Source: Hemibagrus wyckioides
Lineage: Eukaryota; Chordata; Actinopteri; Siluriformes; Bagridae
Reading direction: 5' to 3'
Length of the DNA stretch: 64,000 nt
Assembly (NCBI RefSeq): GCF_019097595.1
Contig: NC_080717.1
Span: forward strand, 20,096,336-20,160,335
The notes under the pieces were generated by a model. That model ran no database searches. It had not been told where the DNA came from and saw nothing but the letters and a program-made list of their open reading frames with translations. Positions 1 through 13,676 of the stretch are shown here, in pieces; position 1 is the first letter of the stretch, and each line of letters begins with the position of its first letter. Made by a program: the position numbers and the translations under genes.

Positions 1-2480
1 AGCTTCATTTTGGGTTTTGTTGACTACGCTCAGACTAATTCCACAACTTCAAAATAGGCTATACTTACCGCTAAATAAATGTTTTAATGAGAGTCATTCG
101 TATAATTACCCAAATAATTGAACCAATTATTGAATGACTTGCTGCAACCAGCCTTCTTTTATGTAACCTTCACCAGTTGCCAGTAAATGTTGGGAGTGAA
201 GCATTTCCACTTTCATTTATCAGGTACAAGTCATCTGATGACATGATTAAAAAAATGCGAATGATAATTTTTATTTTTTTTTTAAATAATTGAGGCTACA
301 ATGCGATTTGTTGAATTTTGCTGCCTATATACATATCCAGAATTGTATATAGAAGATACAATAACTTTGTAAAACCTAAAACGTTTTTTTTCTACGATAA
401 TGGACAGTATGTTGTATTCTACACCAGTGCTGTTGAGTTTTTCTATCTAACCGGTAGTTCCAGGTGCAAAATAGATGCAACCCATAGAAAATGAATAAAA
501 TAATAATTAATTGTTGATATGGTAAATCTGTTTGTAGGGAGTCTCCAGTATCAGTGCTTTTTAAGAGGAAGAAGTAAAGGAACTGCTTTACCTCTTATCC
601 GATAAGGAAAAGTCTTAAGGAAGGGCTTGTAGTTGCTTGGTAAGATGACATTAGATTAACTTTCATATTAACTTTAGTGGATAAAAATGATTGCATGTCA
701 TTCTTTAACAAATAAAACTGCTGTGTTAGAATGATAATACATAAGTAAATAAATAAGTAGTGTTGTGTGTTGGCAAAGTGGCAACTGAAAGTGAAAATAT
801 TTGAATCACTGCTTGCGTCCATATTTTTGGCCTGTAATGTATCTGACAGCAAAAGTAGGTCATTTCATTTATAACTGACAATTATAATCATAAACTCTGT
901 GCACATTGCTGTTAATATGAAGGCTGCTCCTGACAGGAATATTAAAACCTTTCCCAGAGATGTGTATGAAGGAATTGGTGGTGTCTGGACCTGAGGAAGG
1001 GAAAGTCCATTCTAGCTTACATGCTTCTGCAACCCTTCTTCACAGAACATGCCTCTCTGTTTATTAGACAATATCTTCCTCACAGACATAATTATAGTCC
1101 CATAAAATCCCACAAAAAGAGTGCTATCATTAAAGATGGCAATAATCACACAAAACAAGGAAATAATCAATATTGAAACATAAAGGGAAAAAAAAATCTT
1201 AATGCTTCTATAATCATCTAAGCATGTCATCTCCTGAGTCACCAGGGCCTCACAAAATAATATTCTTTCTCTCTGTCTTTTTTTTGTTGAATTGTCTGTG
1301 TTGATTTGCAGCATGAAATTGCCGTACGTCTGATGATACCATGACAAGAGGCACTGTGATTTACAACACAAATGATATGATAATTACAGGCTGGCAAGTT
1401 TCAGGAGCTAGTTAGCCAGTTTTATGGACTGGAAGAGCTTGTTTCCTCTGCTGCCACCTGTTTGGTCTGTACGGATTGGCTGTGGGCTACTTGAGAAAAG
1501 GAAAGCAGCCACCCAATTATAGGGTGCTGCCAGTCAAGTCTAGATGTGTAATTGATTGGTTTTTCTGAATCAGCTTCAAGGTTCTAATTAATGCACTATG
1601 AGACTTACCAATTAAGAGAAATGTCTGTGAAATCCAACAAAAAGAGCACATTCTTCGGTTCCTTGGTTACGCTGACTTTTTTTCTTTTCTTTTTTTTTCC
1701 AAAGCCGTGTCTCATTTGTCAAAATGTATTGCATCAGACATTGGCAAATCAATGTGCGTACCCAAAATAAACAGAGTGCTTTCTGTGTTTAGATAGTAAT
1801 TATTCTGACTGTCTGAAACAATCCACTTCTGCTTTTTCACAAAACACCTTTCTGTCTGTATCATGTGTTTGTAAAACACACACACTGGTCATAACTGCTT
1901 CTGTGATAAAACTAATTAAGCGTGTGCAGCAGTTGGACAACTCAGCATAATGGGAGTGTTCAGCGTTCATGTGAGGGGCCAACTGCAGCTGCATCATGGC
2001 ATTGCTTGAATAAACACGTCTGACAGTTCACAACGCTTGCTTACATGATATCACCACCACCAGGCCTGAATACATTTACTGACCATACAAAGAAAACACA
2101 AAAAGCCTATAATGCTCATTATTCCCTTCACCACAGTTTTGAGTGACGTACATGTACATGTGTATTCATGCGTGTGCATGTAATGAGGAATTCCAAAGAT
2201 ACCTCTAAGTGTGAGTTTTCTGTATTCAGTTCAGAGAGACATTTATGGAGCTGCATCCACAAAAAAAAGCAAAAGCAGGCCTTTTCTCAGAGACATCATC
2301 TATCGTCTTCGGGTATCATATATTTATGCTATTCTGTTTATGTCGGAAACACTTCTTAAGCTGACTTGTAACTCATTAAGTCCTCTTGTAGCCAAAACCA
2401 CTTTGTGCATGCTCGGCGAGTATAAAAATACCACAGATATTACAGTATCATATCACGCCGGTGATTAATAAACACTGATG
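1..2480. other. Intergenic DNA, no recognisable gene
   Basis: AT-rich single-copy-looking sequence with short homopolymer runs. Open stretches are short and lack splice or family support; the longest (minus, 1371-1012) has biased hydrophobic composition but no recognisable domain. Nothing else is supported. Confidence 0.6.
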
Positions 2481-2680
2481 AGAAGGCTTTCTTTGCCTGC
2501 CAACGCCTCTTCTCCAGGCTCGGCTATAAAACTGACGCGCGTCCCCATCGGCAATTGCCAGACAGTGCGAATCAACACTCGACAGCAGGCTTTCTCCGAC
2601 GTGATCACACATCCGCTGTTTGTGTGCTGGTGCTTTACTATTTAAAGGGGCACAGGCTGGTTTTGGGACAGGCCTAAACT
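2411..2680 (+). promoter_or_regulatory. Promoter-like island with TATA box
   Basis: A compact island of higher G+C and CpG in AT-rich DNA. It has TATAAAA at 2525-2531 in the context CGGC-TATAAAA-CTG, CpG-rich sequence after it and a palindrome GGCAATTGCC at 2550-2559. A second TATAAAA-like string lies near 2420. No coding sequence follows on the plus strand within several kb, so if it is a promoter it may drive a non-coding RNA or a distant first exon. It could equally be an enhancer. Confidence 0.25.
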
Positions 2681-4770
2681 AATTTGTGGTTCCATTCTGA
2701 TCTCATAAGATAGTAGGGAAGACAAAAACAATAGCTAAAACTGACCCTGAGCCTCAGGAGGTGGAAACTGATTAGCATGACACTGTAAAGTGGGACTACG
2801 AATATAAACTACGAATTTTCATATTGGCCCAGAGAAAGTTCTCTTGGACAGGTTCCAAACAAATCGGTGCAGGCTAACTTTAACCAATTTGAATGCTAAT
2901 AAACTTTGAATTCTTGATTAATCTCAGTTCAGTTCTGCTCTAATGAAATCCTAACTGAATCAACTACATCGGAAACACATATTGTTGCATGTACGCTCAT
3001 GACATTTGCTCTCTCTCAAATAGTCTGTGCTTTTTGTGCAACTTTTTGTGCCTACAGATGACAATTAATCTTAGTCATCCCCTCAACTGACTGCACCTAG
3101 TCACCTGAATTACACGTTTATACAGAACTAAGAGATTCCAGTCACTAGCATGACTAGTGAGTGATACATGTAGCATAAAAAGGCTTTACGTACATGATTA
3201 ATGAGTAATGATTCATATTTGCAACATGTGCATTAAGATGTAAATTAGGATTTGCGAGTGAGACATGCCTAGGGTGCCATTTGTGTCCCCCTGATATTAA
3301 ATTGTATGTAATTACTAATATGTAAAGGTACAAGACATTTTAAATGCTGGCTAAGTGTCCAAACTACACTCTGCCTTGAAATCTAAACATGCTTAGAAAT
3401 CTTTAAATTATTATTGCTTTACTGTGTCAATGAACTTAACATCTCAGGCTTGGATCATGCTTTTTCATGAGTCATCATTGTAGGTCATGGAAAAAAAAGT
3501 ACATTTTAGATCCACAACACTCATTCAACACATTAAAAACACATTTACCGCCATAAAATATTCATAATCCGTCATCTATGAAGTATTTATAATTTTACAT
3601 GAGTCATATGTTCGACTCTTATAGTTCGTTCTATGTTTGCCGTGATTTTAACGAACAAGATCACTTTGAAAGTTCAACAGTATTATGCAAACTAAAAGTA
3701 AATGATTAACAATGATTAAATTACATTCATTACTTAATTAGTCATTATAGATGTGTACATATAATGACACGCACACCAAGTAGCAACACATCACAGTAGG
3801 AACATTACAGTATACATTAGACAAGTTTAACACAACTGCAAACAATGTTTTCTTTTCACAACCAAGCACACTAACAGGTGCTAGGTTAAAAAAACAATCA
3901 CACAACCAGACGCTCAGGTGTAATGACTGAATTAGGCTTTGTTAAATCATGCATTTACAATCAACCACTAAGAAAACCTCTTGATGCTATATAAGGTTAT
4001 AAGTATAACCATAAACTATGCTAAAACAAATCACTTTAACTGATGTTAATGCCTCTTCTTTGCTAAATATCTCCATTATGGTTCCTTCTGTCAGTGTACT
4101 GCTTTGGAAGAATATAATAGAGATAATTTCAGTAAAATCTTTTCTTTTTCAGTAAAGTCCTTTTTTAAAAATGAAAACATGCTAATCTAGCTTGCTATTA
4201 GGTTGAATTACTTTGCGAGTCACTGAGCTTCTTTTTCACTGTGATATGAATTGCACACCACAAAACAAGGGAGCCTTTTTTCCACAGGTCAAAGCTTGGA
4301 CAATGTGTGGTTTTATGAGGGACTTTATTCGGAAGTCTATATGCGGTTAGCAAAACAGCTGGATACACGTGGTTACAGTTAGGTTACTTCTGACTATCGT
4401 ACCTTCTCTTTATATTGGCTCTTAAAATGTTTTCTATTTTAAGGGAACATTTTTGTGAATTTGTCAGTTAGTGGATTCCACTTAGTAGTAGCTATGTTTA
4501 TTATATATTTACCATACCTCAAGGTTCGCTTCTGATTAGTTGAATCTGATTAATTAATCATTACAGTGTAATCGTTAATGATTAATTGTAACCGTCTTCA
4601 GATCGGTGAAAGACTCCAGCTACAGAAATGACTGTTGTTGTTGTTTTAATTTACAATGGAATAGTGATATCAGACTGTACATGATGAGGCAGAATATGCA
4701 AGATTGAGGAGCTAAAGAGTGAACATGTCAAATTCAAACCTTATTCGAAAGGAAATAGAATTCACAACAT
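2681..4770. other. Intergenic AT-rich DNA
   Basis: About 65-70 percent A+T by eye, with many ATTAAT and TAATGA strings and no usable open reading frame, RNA gene or repeat that I can name. Confidence 0.6.
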
Positions 4771-4772
4771 AA

Positions 4773-4774
<2 letters not shown>

Positions 4775-4848
<74 letters not shown>

Positions 4849-4857
4849 GTTATTATA
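4775..4857. repeat. (TTA)n microsatellite
   Basis: About 80 bases of nearly perfect TTA triplets with one TTG interruption near the end. Confidence 0.95.
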
Positions 4858-7020
4858 ACCCTTACCAAATGATTGGTGAGTTGTTCCTACTTGTAAGCAC
4901 TGTGCAATTAATGATTGGTTGCTCATAAGGAAGGATTGGTAATGACCGTATGATCATTTCATAATACATGTTTGCTATTATAGTTACAGTAAATACTAAC
5001 AAGTATTGTCAGGTCTTGTCAACAGCCTAGAATAACTTGCCTCACTGCTTACCTGCATTATGCAATTGGGCTTAATTAAACAAGGCCATTTCACATAGCA
5101 TGTGCTGTAGATATACACTGCAACAATGAGGAAATAAAACATGATGGATTATATAATATTGGTGATAAATTTTCCTGTAAGAGTATACAATTCCTCTAAT
5201 ATCACAACGATTGTGACACCAATGATGACAAGGTTTCATTTATTATTGAAAAACACATCAATATATATTTTTAAAATTAATTATTGTTGTGAAAACTTCT
5301 GGAAAATCTGCAAGACAAGTTAGCTCCAATTATCACTTACTGACAAACTTCATTGACAAATTCTATAAAAAAATGATTGGGCTTCCTCCCACAGTGAAAA
5401 CATGACCATTTCAAAGCATAGACACCAGACACTACCTTCAACAAATGTTAGCGTGTCTGCTATACAACCCCGTCATCGAGTTACTATAGAAACACATTTA
5501 TATTAAACCTATCATATGAATTTATATATTCCAAGCTGCTGTTATAGAAAACTAATCAACACCTATAGACGAATCAGATTCAAGAATTCAGCAGCACTGC
5601 TTTTTCTATAAATAATTAACATAAAATAAGGGAAACATAGGGAAGACCCGAAACTTGACTTTTCACACTGCAGCAGACACACTAATGTATCAATCAACTT
5701 CTTTCTGTGAAACATAACATACTGTAATAAAATCGCACACTTCTATACACTGTGCACTATACGTTGGTTTTTAGAGAATGGCAAAAAATATTCGAATTAT
5801 GCGGCCTGGAGCTGCAGAGCAAAGAGTGAGTATGTCGTTGACTCTCATTACACCTACAATAAGAAACCAGAATAATCACAAATATGCTGTTTGTTCAGTT
5901 CCATGTCACATTTTGAGTGAAATATGATATAATTACACCTGGTCTGACATGTGTTATTGATACAGCTGTATATATAAGTAGTAGGTTTACAGGTAAAAAT
6001 AAAGCATGCTGGTAGCACAAGCAGTCACTTACACTATGCAAATGTGCTGCTCACGCTGAGTTTTTGCTTGGTGTTAATTTTTACAGAGGGTTACCTTCTG
6101 TTGCCTATAATAGTCTAAATATCCCTTGAATTTTATCGCAAGTGGAGTATGATTTAAATTTATAACCTGTTTTAAGTTTGCCAGTGGAAGTGTGACTACT
6201 GGACTGCTAAGCAAGGAGAGTCTCTGTCATCAGTCTGTCAGACACACACCACACAGGATGTTAACGTGGCGTTTAGCTTCAGGCAAACATTTTCTAGAAT
6301 GACAAATATGGGCTAAATACATGCCTCTGGATTGCCAAGTAAAGTAGGCCTAGTAAATGTGTGGTTCCTACTAGACGGAAAGGATATAGCCTAGGACACT
6401 CAAAATGAGAAGTGTTTGAAGACTAGAAAGACGTTTGCCCTCAAGTGGGTATTCAAAGAGCTGAACTGCGAGTTATCGTGTGAGACACTTTTTTAGTATT
6501 TAACACTTACTTTACAAAGCTCCTTAATTGCTGCTCTAAGGAGCACATTATAATAATATGCACTATAATATCAGGCCTAAGGTTAAGAACACATTCCTCT
6601 GTGTTTCAGAACCTATCTTGGTTTTCCCCTTTTCTTATCTGTGTCTCCTTGATTGTTGCTGTAAAATTCCAAATCACATGCTGTAATAAGGTGCTGTTAG
6701 TGCTCTTTCTCAGATGGCTAAGTGAACAGGCCAACTTGAAACAACCGAAAAGGAAGGCAAACTCGAATACACACAGAGGCTAAACACACGCGCTAAGTGA
6801 GACAAAGGAAGAGAGGGATTTATGTATGCAAAACGGGACTTCCTGCATAGAGAAGGCACTATTACAGTACTGTAGTTATTAATCTCAAGAGTAACCAAAT
6901 CTGTCTAATATTTTAATAGTGCAATGATTAGAAGATGATTAACAAACTTAAGTAACATCCTCAAAGAGGGCATTATAAGCTGGTAACAACTGAAGAGAAA
7001 CAAAGTGGTATAATTTCGAA
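4858..7020. other. Intergenic DNA, nothing recognised
   Basis: AT-rich sequence without recognisable genes or known interspersed repeats. Short open stretches are not supported by codon usage or motifs. Confidence 0.55.
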
Positions 7021-7029
7021 CCTGTGCAG

Positions 7030-7290
7030 AGATGGCGTCTTTTTTTCTGTTGTTGTTAATTAATTTTCCCCTAAACAGCATTGTCTTATTCAAATGAGGC
7101 GGTTTCTTCATTAGCACACCTGTGCTCTGCTGTCTCATTAAAATTGGAATCCTGTAAATTTTTACATCCGCAGACAGTGGCTCTGTAACCAAATATTGAG
7201 CAAGGTAGCACTCTGTTAATTAATGTTATAACAAGTCTGGGAGTCATCGAGGGCTAATTTGCATAACCTGTGCAAAAACACAAAACACAG
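7030..7290. promoter_or_regulatory. Candidate conserved non-coding element with octamer and TAATTAAT sites
   Basis: This segment has higher complexity than its flanks. It carries TTAATTAATT near 7059, TTAATTAATG near 7216 and an exact octamer ATTTGCAT at 7257-7264, the combination often seen in developmental enhancers bound by homeodomain and POU factors. Conservation cannot be measured here; the call is from motif density only. Confidence 0.3.
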
Positions 7291-10290
7291 ATGAGTGTTC
7301 ATCATCTCCTCAAGGCAGGTCTCTACATAGTGAGGGCTGTGTTGTGTTGCTTTCCCCCCTCCAGTGCTCTAACAGAATTAAATTCATCCAGCAAATGAAC
7401 TTAATGAACACTTGAAACAATAGCTGATTAAAATGCAATCTACTGTATATGCCGTCTGCAATCAAATTTAAATCTTGAAGGGTTTTAAAGCTTTATTATT
7501 TTTTTTGCCGTCATTTTGTGTGCTATTCAGAAAGACCTACCGACTACAAATTATTTTATTAATCTGATGATTCATGCACAAAAGCAATAAAGTAGACTAC
7601 TAACAGACCCGAGGGACGCCATGATGGAGCAGTGAGCATTAAGACGGCACCAAAACATTCACCGTGTTTCACTTAAACAGTGACAGAGCACCGTCAGTAT
7701 CATTAGCATTCAGTAAACTGTAAGGCAGCTCATGGGCACCTCGGGATACATATCATAATTAAGCTTGACAACAACAAACACTAATGTTGACACCAGCATG
7801 ATCATATCCTGGCAGAGAGTCTCCAAAATCTATCACCTCCCATCCATCAACCCCACAACGTGCGATATGACATATTCAATCAAAAACAAATCCTGTCTCT
7901 TTATATCAAGCTTAACCCTATTCGCATTGTGGTGAATACTTTCTAAATTAGCTATTTGGACATGGGTTATTTAGGTGCTATTTGTTTAAAATGGATTGTG
8001 GGTATAGGCCAGGATTCTTCCTTCCCCTAAATTGACTCTTGTGCAAAAACTCCTGGGTCTCATCTGCACTCATGCATGTTAAGCAGGAGGTGGGTCCCAC
8101 ATCCTGCAAATTAGCAGGCCAATTTCCATCCAAAAGTTTATACAGCAGCAGGCTGAGCGGAACACAGAGGCCTAAAGTGGATGGTCATGCCTGCTGTGCC
8201 TGCGCCAGAAGCTCCTCTCCCAATTCAAAACAGCAGACTGAGTTATTATAGCCAGGGATTACCCAAATCTTTTTACCATGCTCTGTTAAGTTTGGCCCAT
8301 TGCACTATAGCTAGGGGTGGGCTCTGAGCACACTTGTTTATTTAATGCACACATTTGGCTGGTTGTAGTTTCAAGATTGTTTTCACACTGCAAACTGGAG
8401 CATGACAGGAGAGAATTTCACTAGCAAAGTAATCAAATGCCCAGTGTATTTCTGATGGTGTTCGATTAGGAAAGAGAAAATGAACAGACATCAACTCAGT
8501 CATGGTGATTTAGAGTTCAAAGGATTTATTGGGTTAATCACGAATGACTCATTAAATGTTTTTTCACTAATGAGAAAAAATAAGCCTGTGAGGCTCTTTG
8601 CCCAATAGGTTGCATTTCAAAGAACCTTGGCACAAAACTGCCAGCATGTGATAGAGTTAAATAAATGCATTTAAAGTTGTAATCATAAGCATATGCACCA
8701 CAGTCTGTTGTGTTATTTTGAAGCACACTAATCATCAGGAAAAGCAAATTTAGTTGTCCTGCCTGTTAAAATTCTGGAAAGACTTCACAGTTAATAATTC
8801 ATAAGCACTTGCTAATCTCACTGTAGGAGTCTAATTAACGCATCATTAAAAGCATAATTCTGATAATTATAATTTCTCACGTTTTAAATGGGAGTGCCAC
8901 AGAGCTGTGCAGAGAGAGGAAGGGTGTCTGTGCAGCCAATTTACCGAATGAACCAGATTTGACAAACAGGAACTGGGGGCTGTAGGAAAGACGATTGGTA
9001 AAATAACAGCTAAGCTTGAGGGTAACACCCTTTGAAATGCATTTATTTCTTTTTGTGATAATAGATTCAATTCAGTCATTGATTTCTGGAGGTCTGTAGG
9101 TTAAACCCTAATTTGTAACCTGATCATTTAATGTTAATCAGGAAGAGTAAAACACTGTGATATAGACTTGACACCTAAAATGAGAACCAAATCCCAGCTG
9201 TGCCATGTGCTGCGCACGGATGGAAGTCTATGGGGAATGGGATTGGCTATGTTCCCACTGCAGAGTGACTGAAATCCAGTGGTCATATTCTCTCTCCTGG
9301 GAAGAGGTGGACTAATTTGTTAAGTATCGTAGACAGATAAGTAATTGCATCCAAGTGTGCTGGGAACCTGGCCTTTGTCTTTTGGACTGGTGACACAATT
9401 GGGGGGAAAAAAGCATTTTTTAAAAACCATTAGTAATCAATTCTTTTCTACAACTTTATACTATAAAAGGATTTTAGTCCGAGTAAGACTGCTGGAATGA
9501 GCACATGACCCTGTTTATGATTATATCAACAGTATCTAGGTACAAATGTGTGATTGTCCACTGAAGCAAGGGTGAATGTCATCAGAAATAACGTGGTCTC
9601 AACATGATAAACAGACTACAATCATCTCTTCCTAATTTGTAGATAGTAGATGTATTTACAGGGTAATTCACGTGTAATTGACAGCCTCTCAGTGTCTTCA
9701 CTTATTTCATGACAAGGTGAGCTGGTGAACCCAGATGTTCCCAACATGGCAGCCGTCCAAATCAATTATTCCACTTTCAGCACAAATTCAATTCTCCTGC
9801 TCTCATCAGAGGTGTGAATAGGTAAACATCACTCTCTTCTGCTTTTCCCTCAAGATGGAGCACTGCATAAAATGAGACACAAAAGTGGTGAGTGAGACGA
9901 GAGTGTTTGATTGGGATTGTGGTGTTGCTGCCCTCCCAAATGGCAAAATGGGGTTAAATACAGTGCAGATTTCCCTGGTGGAGTGACAAGTGTTCACAAA
10001 CACATCACAGATGCGCACCCTTGTTGACTCTTTCTGAAAGTGAACAGTTATGCTGTTTGTGCTCCTGGTTGATGGATTACTTTGGATAGATATAGAAAGA
10101 CCTGAAGACTGATGTTTGTTGATCCCGGGCACCTGAGGTGGGGTTCAGTTCAGTACTGACAGGGACTCATGTGATGCAGACCTAGAAGACTCTTTTGGAA
10201 TAAAGACCTATTGTTTTTGCTTTCACACCTGGTTGTGTTCGGGAGGTGAGAGCTTTGTCACCTCAGGTGTGGAGAGGATGTCGCATTTCT
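7291..10290. other. Intergenic DNA, possible additional regulatory islands
   Basis: Mixed AT-rich and moderately complex stretches (for example 8040-8260, 8880-9010 and 9660-10160). None shows a credible exon: open frames are short, without matching splice sites or recognisable domains. Confidence 0.5.
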
Positions 10291-10301
10291 TCGTATGTGT
10301 G

Positions 10302-10334
10302 CATGTGTGTGTGTGTGTGTGTATGTTTGTGTGT
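10302..10334. repeat. (TG)n microsatellite
   Basis: An imperfect TG dinucleotide run of about 33 bases, interrupted by TA and TT. Confidence 0.85.
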
Positions 10335-10589
10335 GACTTTCTTTCCCCTTTTGAGTTGACTCTAGCCACAAAAGACAAACTTCTAAAGACAAAGAAAGCA
10401 ACTGACTAGTGACACTGACTATTTACAACAAAGATTAAATCCCACTGCAGAAATGTACTCCATAACTTTCTAAATATCTGATGGGTATTGGGTATTCTCA
10501 ATTTTCAGCAAAGCTCAAACTCTGTGTGCAAACTCTAATAATATTTATGTAATTAATTACATTAATTAGAATTATTAGAAATCTACTAT

Positions 10590-10591
<2 letters not shown>

Positions 10592-10642
<51 letters not shown>
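10592..10642. repeat. (AT)n followed by poly-T
   Basis: About 35 bases of AT dinucleotides run directly into about 16 T residues. Confidence 0.9.
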
Positions 10643-11422
10643 CCTAATGTATTTCTTTATGTTGTCCTGTTTTGGTTTTCTTTATTTTGTTATATTTACA
10701 CACCTTTGCACCTAACTGTAAATAACAATACTTTCAAAACTGATATTTCCTGTAGCCATCATTAACTAGATAACAATCCCTTTCCCAGTTTAACTATAGC
10801 AGTAATAATCAATCATTTGCCCATAAAAGATCCTGATTTAACTGTCCTCAGCAGCTGACCCCACTTCCTCCACTACCACCCACAACACTCTGTCCACCAA
10901 GCATGAAGAGGACATTTAACACTGGCTAAAAGGATGCTTTCAGTGCCAGAGCGGTCTGAAGCGGTAAGGCTGTGTACCAGGGCTGCTGCTGACGCAGTGT
11001 GGGCTGGCTAAAGGCTCATCGCTGGCCGCCGCTACAGATGGCAGGCGTTCACTCAGCCCTGGATCCGCAGTACAAGATGGCTGGATTGGCTCACATCTCC
11101 CAACCACCGTCTGCACACATTAAAGATAGCCAGCCACTCAGGACATCTAGGCACGCACAAAAAAACAAACTGAACCATCTTAAAGACTCCCGATTACATA
11201 TTTAACAGATTTCCCAACACAGCTTATGTCCAGTCTTGAGTTAAATTACACTTTTGATGGACAGTCCCATTGAAAATCATTTAAAAATTTAGGACGAGGT
11301 TTAAACTGGGTCTGGAAAGTCTCATCTTAGTAATAGAACTTAAATGTTCACTGTCCATGATCCTCCTCCTTCTACGTTATGAAGATGGTTGTCTTTTGTC
11401 AGTCATGGTTGAACTCTTAATA

Positions 11423-11692
11423 TCAGTGGCCCAGATTCTGTGAGTGACAGGCAGAGCTGATGTCAGTGTGGGAGAGAGACTCTGACCTGAACAGAAGGAG
11501 GCTGGGGCTCGCAGCACTCCCAGCTGAGGTGCCTGCTGGTGCAGATGGACCGGGGCTGGGACTTGGGCTCCGTGTGGGAGAGAGATGAGCTGGGATCTGC
11601 ACTGAGCTAGAGGGCCACTTCAATCCTTCAATCCTCCCTCGCCTCTTCAGATTCTTCTGGGGCTCAGAGTGAAGCACAAACCAACAAACCAC
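11423..11692 (-). CDS. Candidate orphan 3' terminal exon, Ser/Pro-rich, unidentified
   Basis: On the minus strand an excellent splice acceptor (about 25 pyrimidines interrupted only by a few bases, ending AATTGTAG, 11700-11693) is followed by an open stretch of 89 codons ending in TGA. The other two frames stop within 15 codons. The region is far richer in G+C than its surroundings. The predicted peptide is basic near its start (KNLKRRGRIEGLKW) and then rich in Ser, Pro and Ala. A possible internal donor (TTCAG followed by GTCAGAG) lies near 11490. I do not recognise the protein and see no partner exons, so it may be a gene end, a non-coding exon or chance. Confidence 0.2.
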   Translation of the reverse strand: MVCWFVLHSEPQKNLKRRGRIEGLKWPSSSVQIPAHLSPTRSPSPSPGPSAPAGTSAGSAASPSLLLFRSESLSHTDISSACHSQNLGH

Positions 11693-12392
11693 CTACAATT
11701 AAAAAAACAAAGAAAAAAACATTAAAACATAAAGATATGAAATACGAAGGCGGGTGATTTTATAAGTAAGATGAAAAGAGCTTATATAGACATATCTTTA
11801 ACCGCTTAGATAAGCACACATTGCTGGAACAGTTAAAGTCGCCGCAAAACACTACAGCACTATAGAACTAGGGTGGAGTACAATCCTAACAAAGTGTAAT
11901 ATATAGATTCTATACCAGCAGAGGGAGCAAAAATGCACACCAAGCACACAATAGACTCATCTTTAATATAAGAGGCCCACAAACATTTTACACGTACACT
12001 TATTTACTTGCTTTGCTCACCTGAGGCTTAAAATCATTAGTATAACTCATATTGCACTGGGATCATGTTTTAATATAAATTCAGATGCCTTCACATAACA
12101 TCCCCTTCTCCAAAATCTAATATGGACATCTTCCCTGAAACATGATGAACAGAACGTGGCCTGTGTGTTTGTCCATAACAATCGGGGTCATGACCTTAGT
12201 GACTTGGGGCAGTGAGAAGGTCACCACTGCAGTGAGAGAGTGTTGTGCATGACTTGGGTAAAATAAAACAAATAGTCCAGCCTAATATTGGTGAGTTTTC
12301 CAAGAGTGTAATGTGAAAAAGATGGTTAATGCTGGATATATTTTTATACTATATCTACTGGCAATTATTTTTTATTTGTTTGTTTAATTATT

Positions 12393-12396
<4 letters not shown>

Positions 12397-12480
<84 letters not shown>
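12397..12480. repeat. Long (AT)n microsatellite
   Basis: About 84 bases of uninterrupted AT dinucleotide, self-complementary and able to form a cruciform. It is flanked by a locally duplicated segment (12482-12533). Confidence 0.95.
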
Positions 12481-12481
<1 letters not shown>

Positions 12482-12484
<3 letters not shown>

Positions 12485-12640
12485 ATATGAATTGGAAGGA
12501 AATGATGTTTTCTATTAAGGTAAAATGACATTAACAAATTAGTTAATATGATGAAAAATGGTGAAGGAAGCACATATTTCAGACAGAGTGAAAAACAAAA
12601 TGAGTGTTTATCTGTGAGTGTGAATTGCCTTTCTATTTAT
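12482..12640. repeat. Locally duplicated segments, first copies
   Basis: Positions 12482-12533 (TATATGAATTGGAAGGAAAT onward) recur with small changes at 12766-12819. Positions 12572-12637 (from TTTCAGACAGA to TGTGAATTGCCTTTC) recur at 13677-13740 with roughly 85 percent identity by eye. The two copies therefore sit at different distances, which argues for separate duplication events or later rearrangement. Confidence 0.7.
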
Positions 12641-12765
12641 TTAATTTCTAAAATATATATTTATATCTGTTTGACTTAATACCTAGCATTTAAAAGATTC
12701 ATCCGTGACTCAAGAGCAGTCTTATTTTGATTCTTAAAGGAATATAGATTTAGATCTATAGGAAA

Positions 12766-12819
12766 TGTATATGAATTGAAAGGAAATGGTTGTTTTCTAC
12801 TAAGTAAAAATGACACAGT
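12766..12819. repeat. Local duplicate of 12482-12533
   Basis: The shared core is GTATATGAATT, then GGAAATG, then GTTTTCTA and AAATGACA. Differences are scattered substitutions and a one-base shift. Confidence 0.65.
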
Positions 12820-13676
12820 AAAATAATGCAGATTTGTAGATAAATTATTGTATGAAGATAATTGTGATAAATAATTATAATTCTAATACAAAAGAATGAT
12901 TTTTACCAATTATCATAACTGTTAACCTTATGATATGTTCATTAAAGAGTAGTCAAATTGATGGGAACATTTGATAATTCACTGGGGAAAAAATGTGTCC
13001 CGACTTGAGTTTGATAATTCGAAGACATCACGTTGATGTTGAATTATTCCCATGTGATGTTTGAGCATTCTGTGATATCTCGGTGATAAATAATAATTCT
13101 CTGACTTTACAGTGATTCAGATGTTTGAGATATCCATGACACAGTGATGCTTCTGTCATCATCATAAATGTTCATTTTGTTCTAAACTGATATTTCATAA
13201 TTCAGTATTGTTACATTAATACTTTAATATTTGTATGTGCCCGAGTCCTAAGGCCTGTGAGCATAGCTTTGAGCTTAATAACGAAAAAGGACTATGGATT
13301 TCCAGAATAATCTTGAGTTGAAATAAACCTTAATTAAAAAATAAATCTATTTCCACTTTCATGCTATTTCTATATATGCTATATGGAATAATATTACCAC
13401 ATTGAATATTTGTGCTGACAAATAATGTCCCATCATTACCAGAACAAATTAGTTAATACTAGTGATTTTCAGAAGAGTAGCTTTAAACGCTTACACAGTG
13501 AGGTAAATATTTTTACCTTTGATGCTTTCAGTTGGATTTGTACATGTCACAGTGCTAATTGCTGCAAGTTCCCTCCCTCACAGTGAGCTATATCGGCCTG
13601 CTGGATGCCTTTGTGGCCCTTGCGTCTTGGAGAAAAGTCCTGACACGAGAACAACGTTGTTGTGGTGGATGATGCA

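Noticed and set aside
1012..1371. 119-codon open frame with a hydrophobic stretch on the minus strand
   Set aside because: Composition is that of AT-rich DNA, there is no family resemblance and no splice context; it is probably chance.
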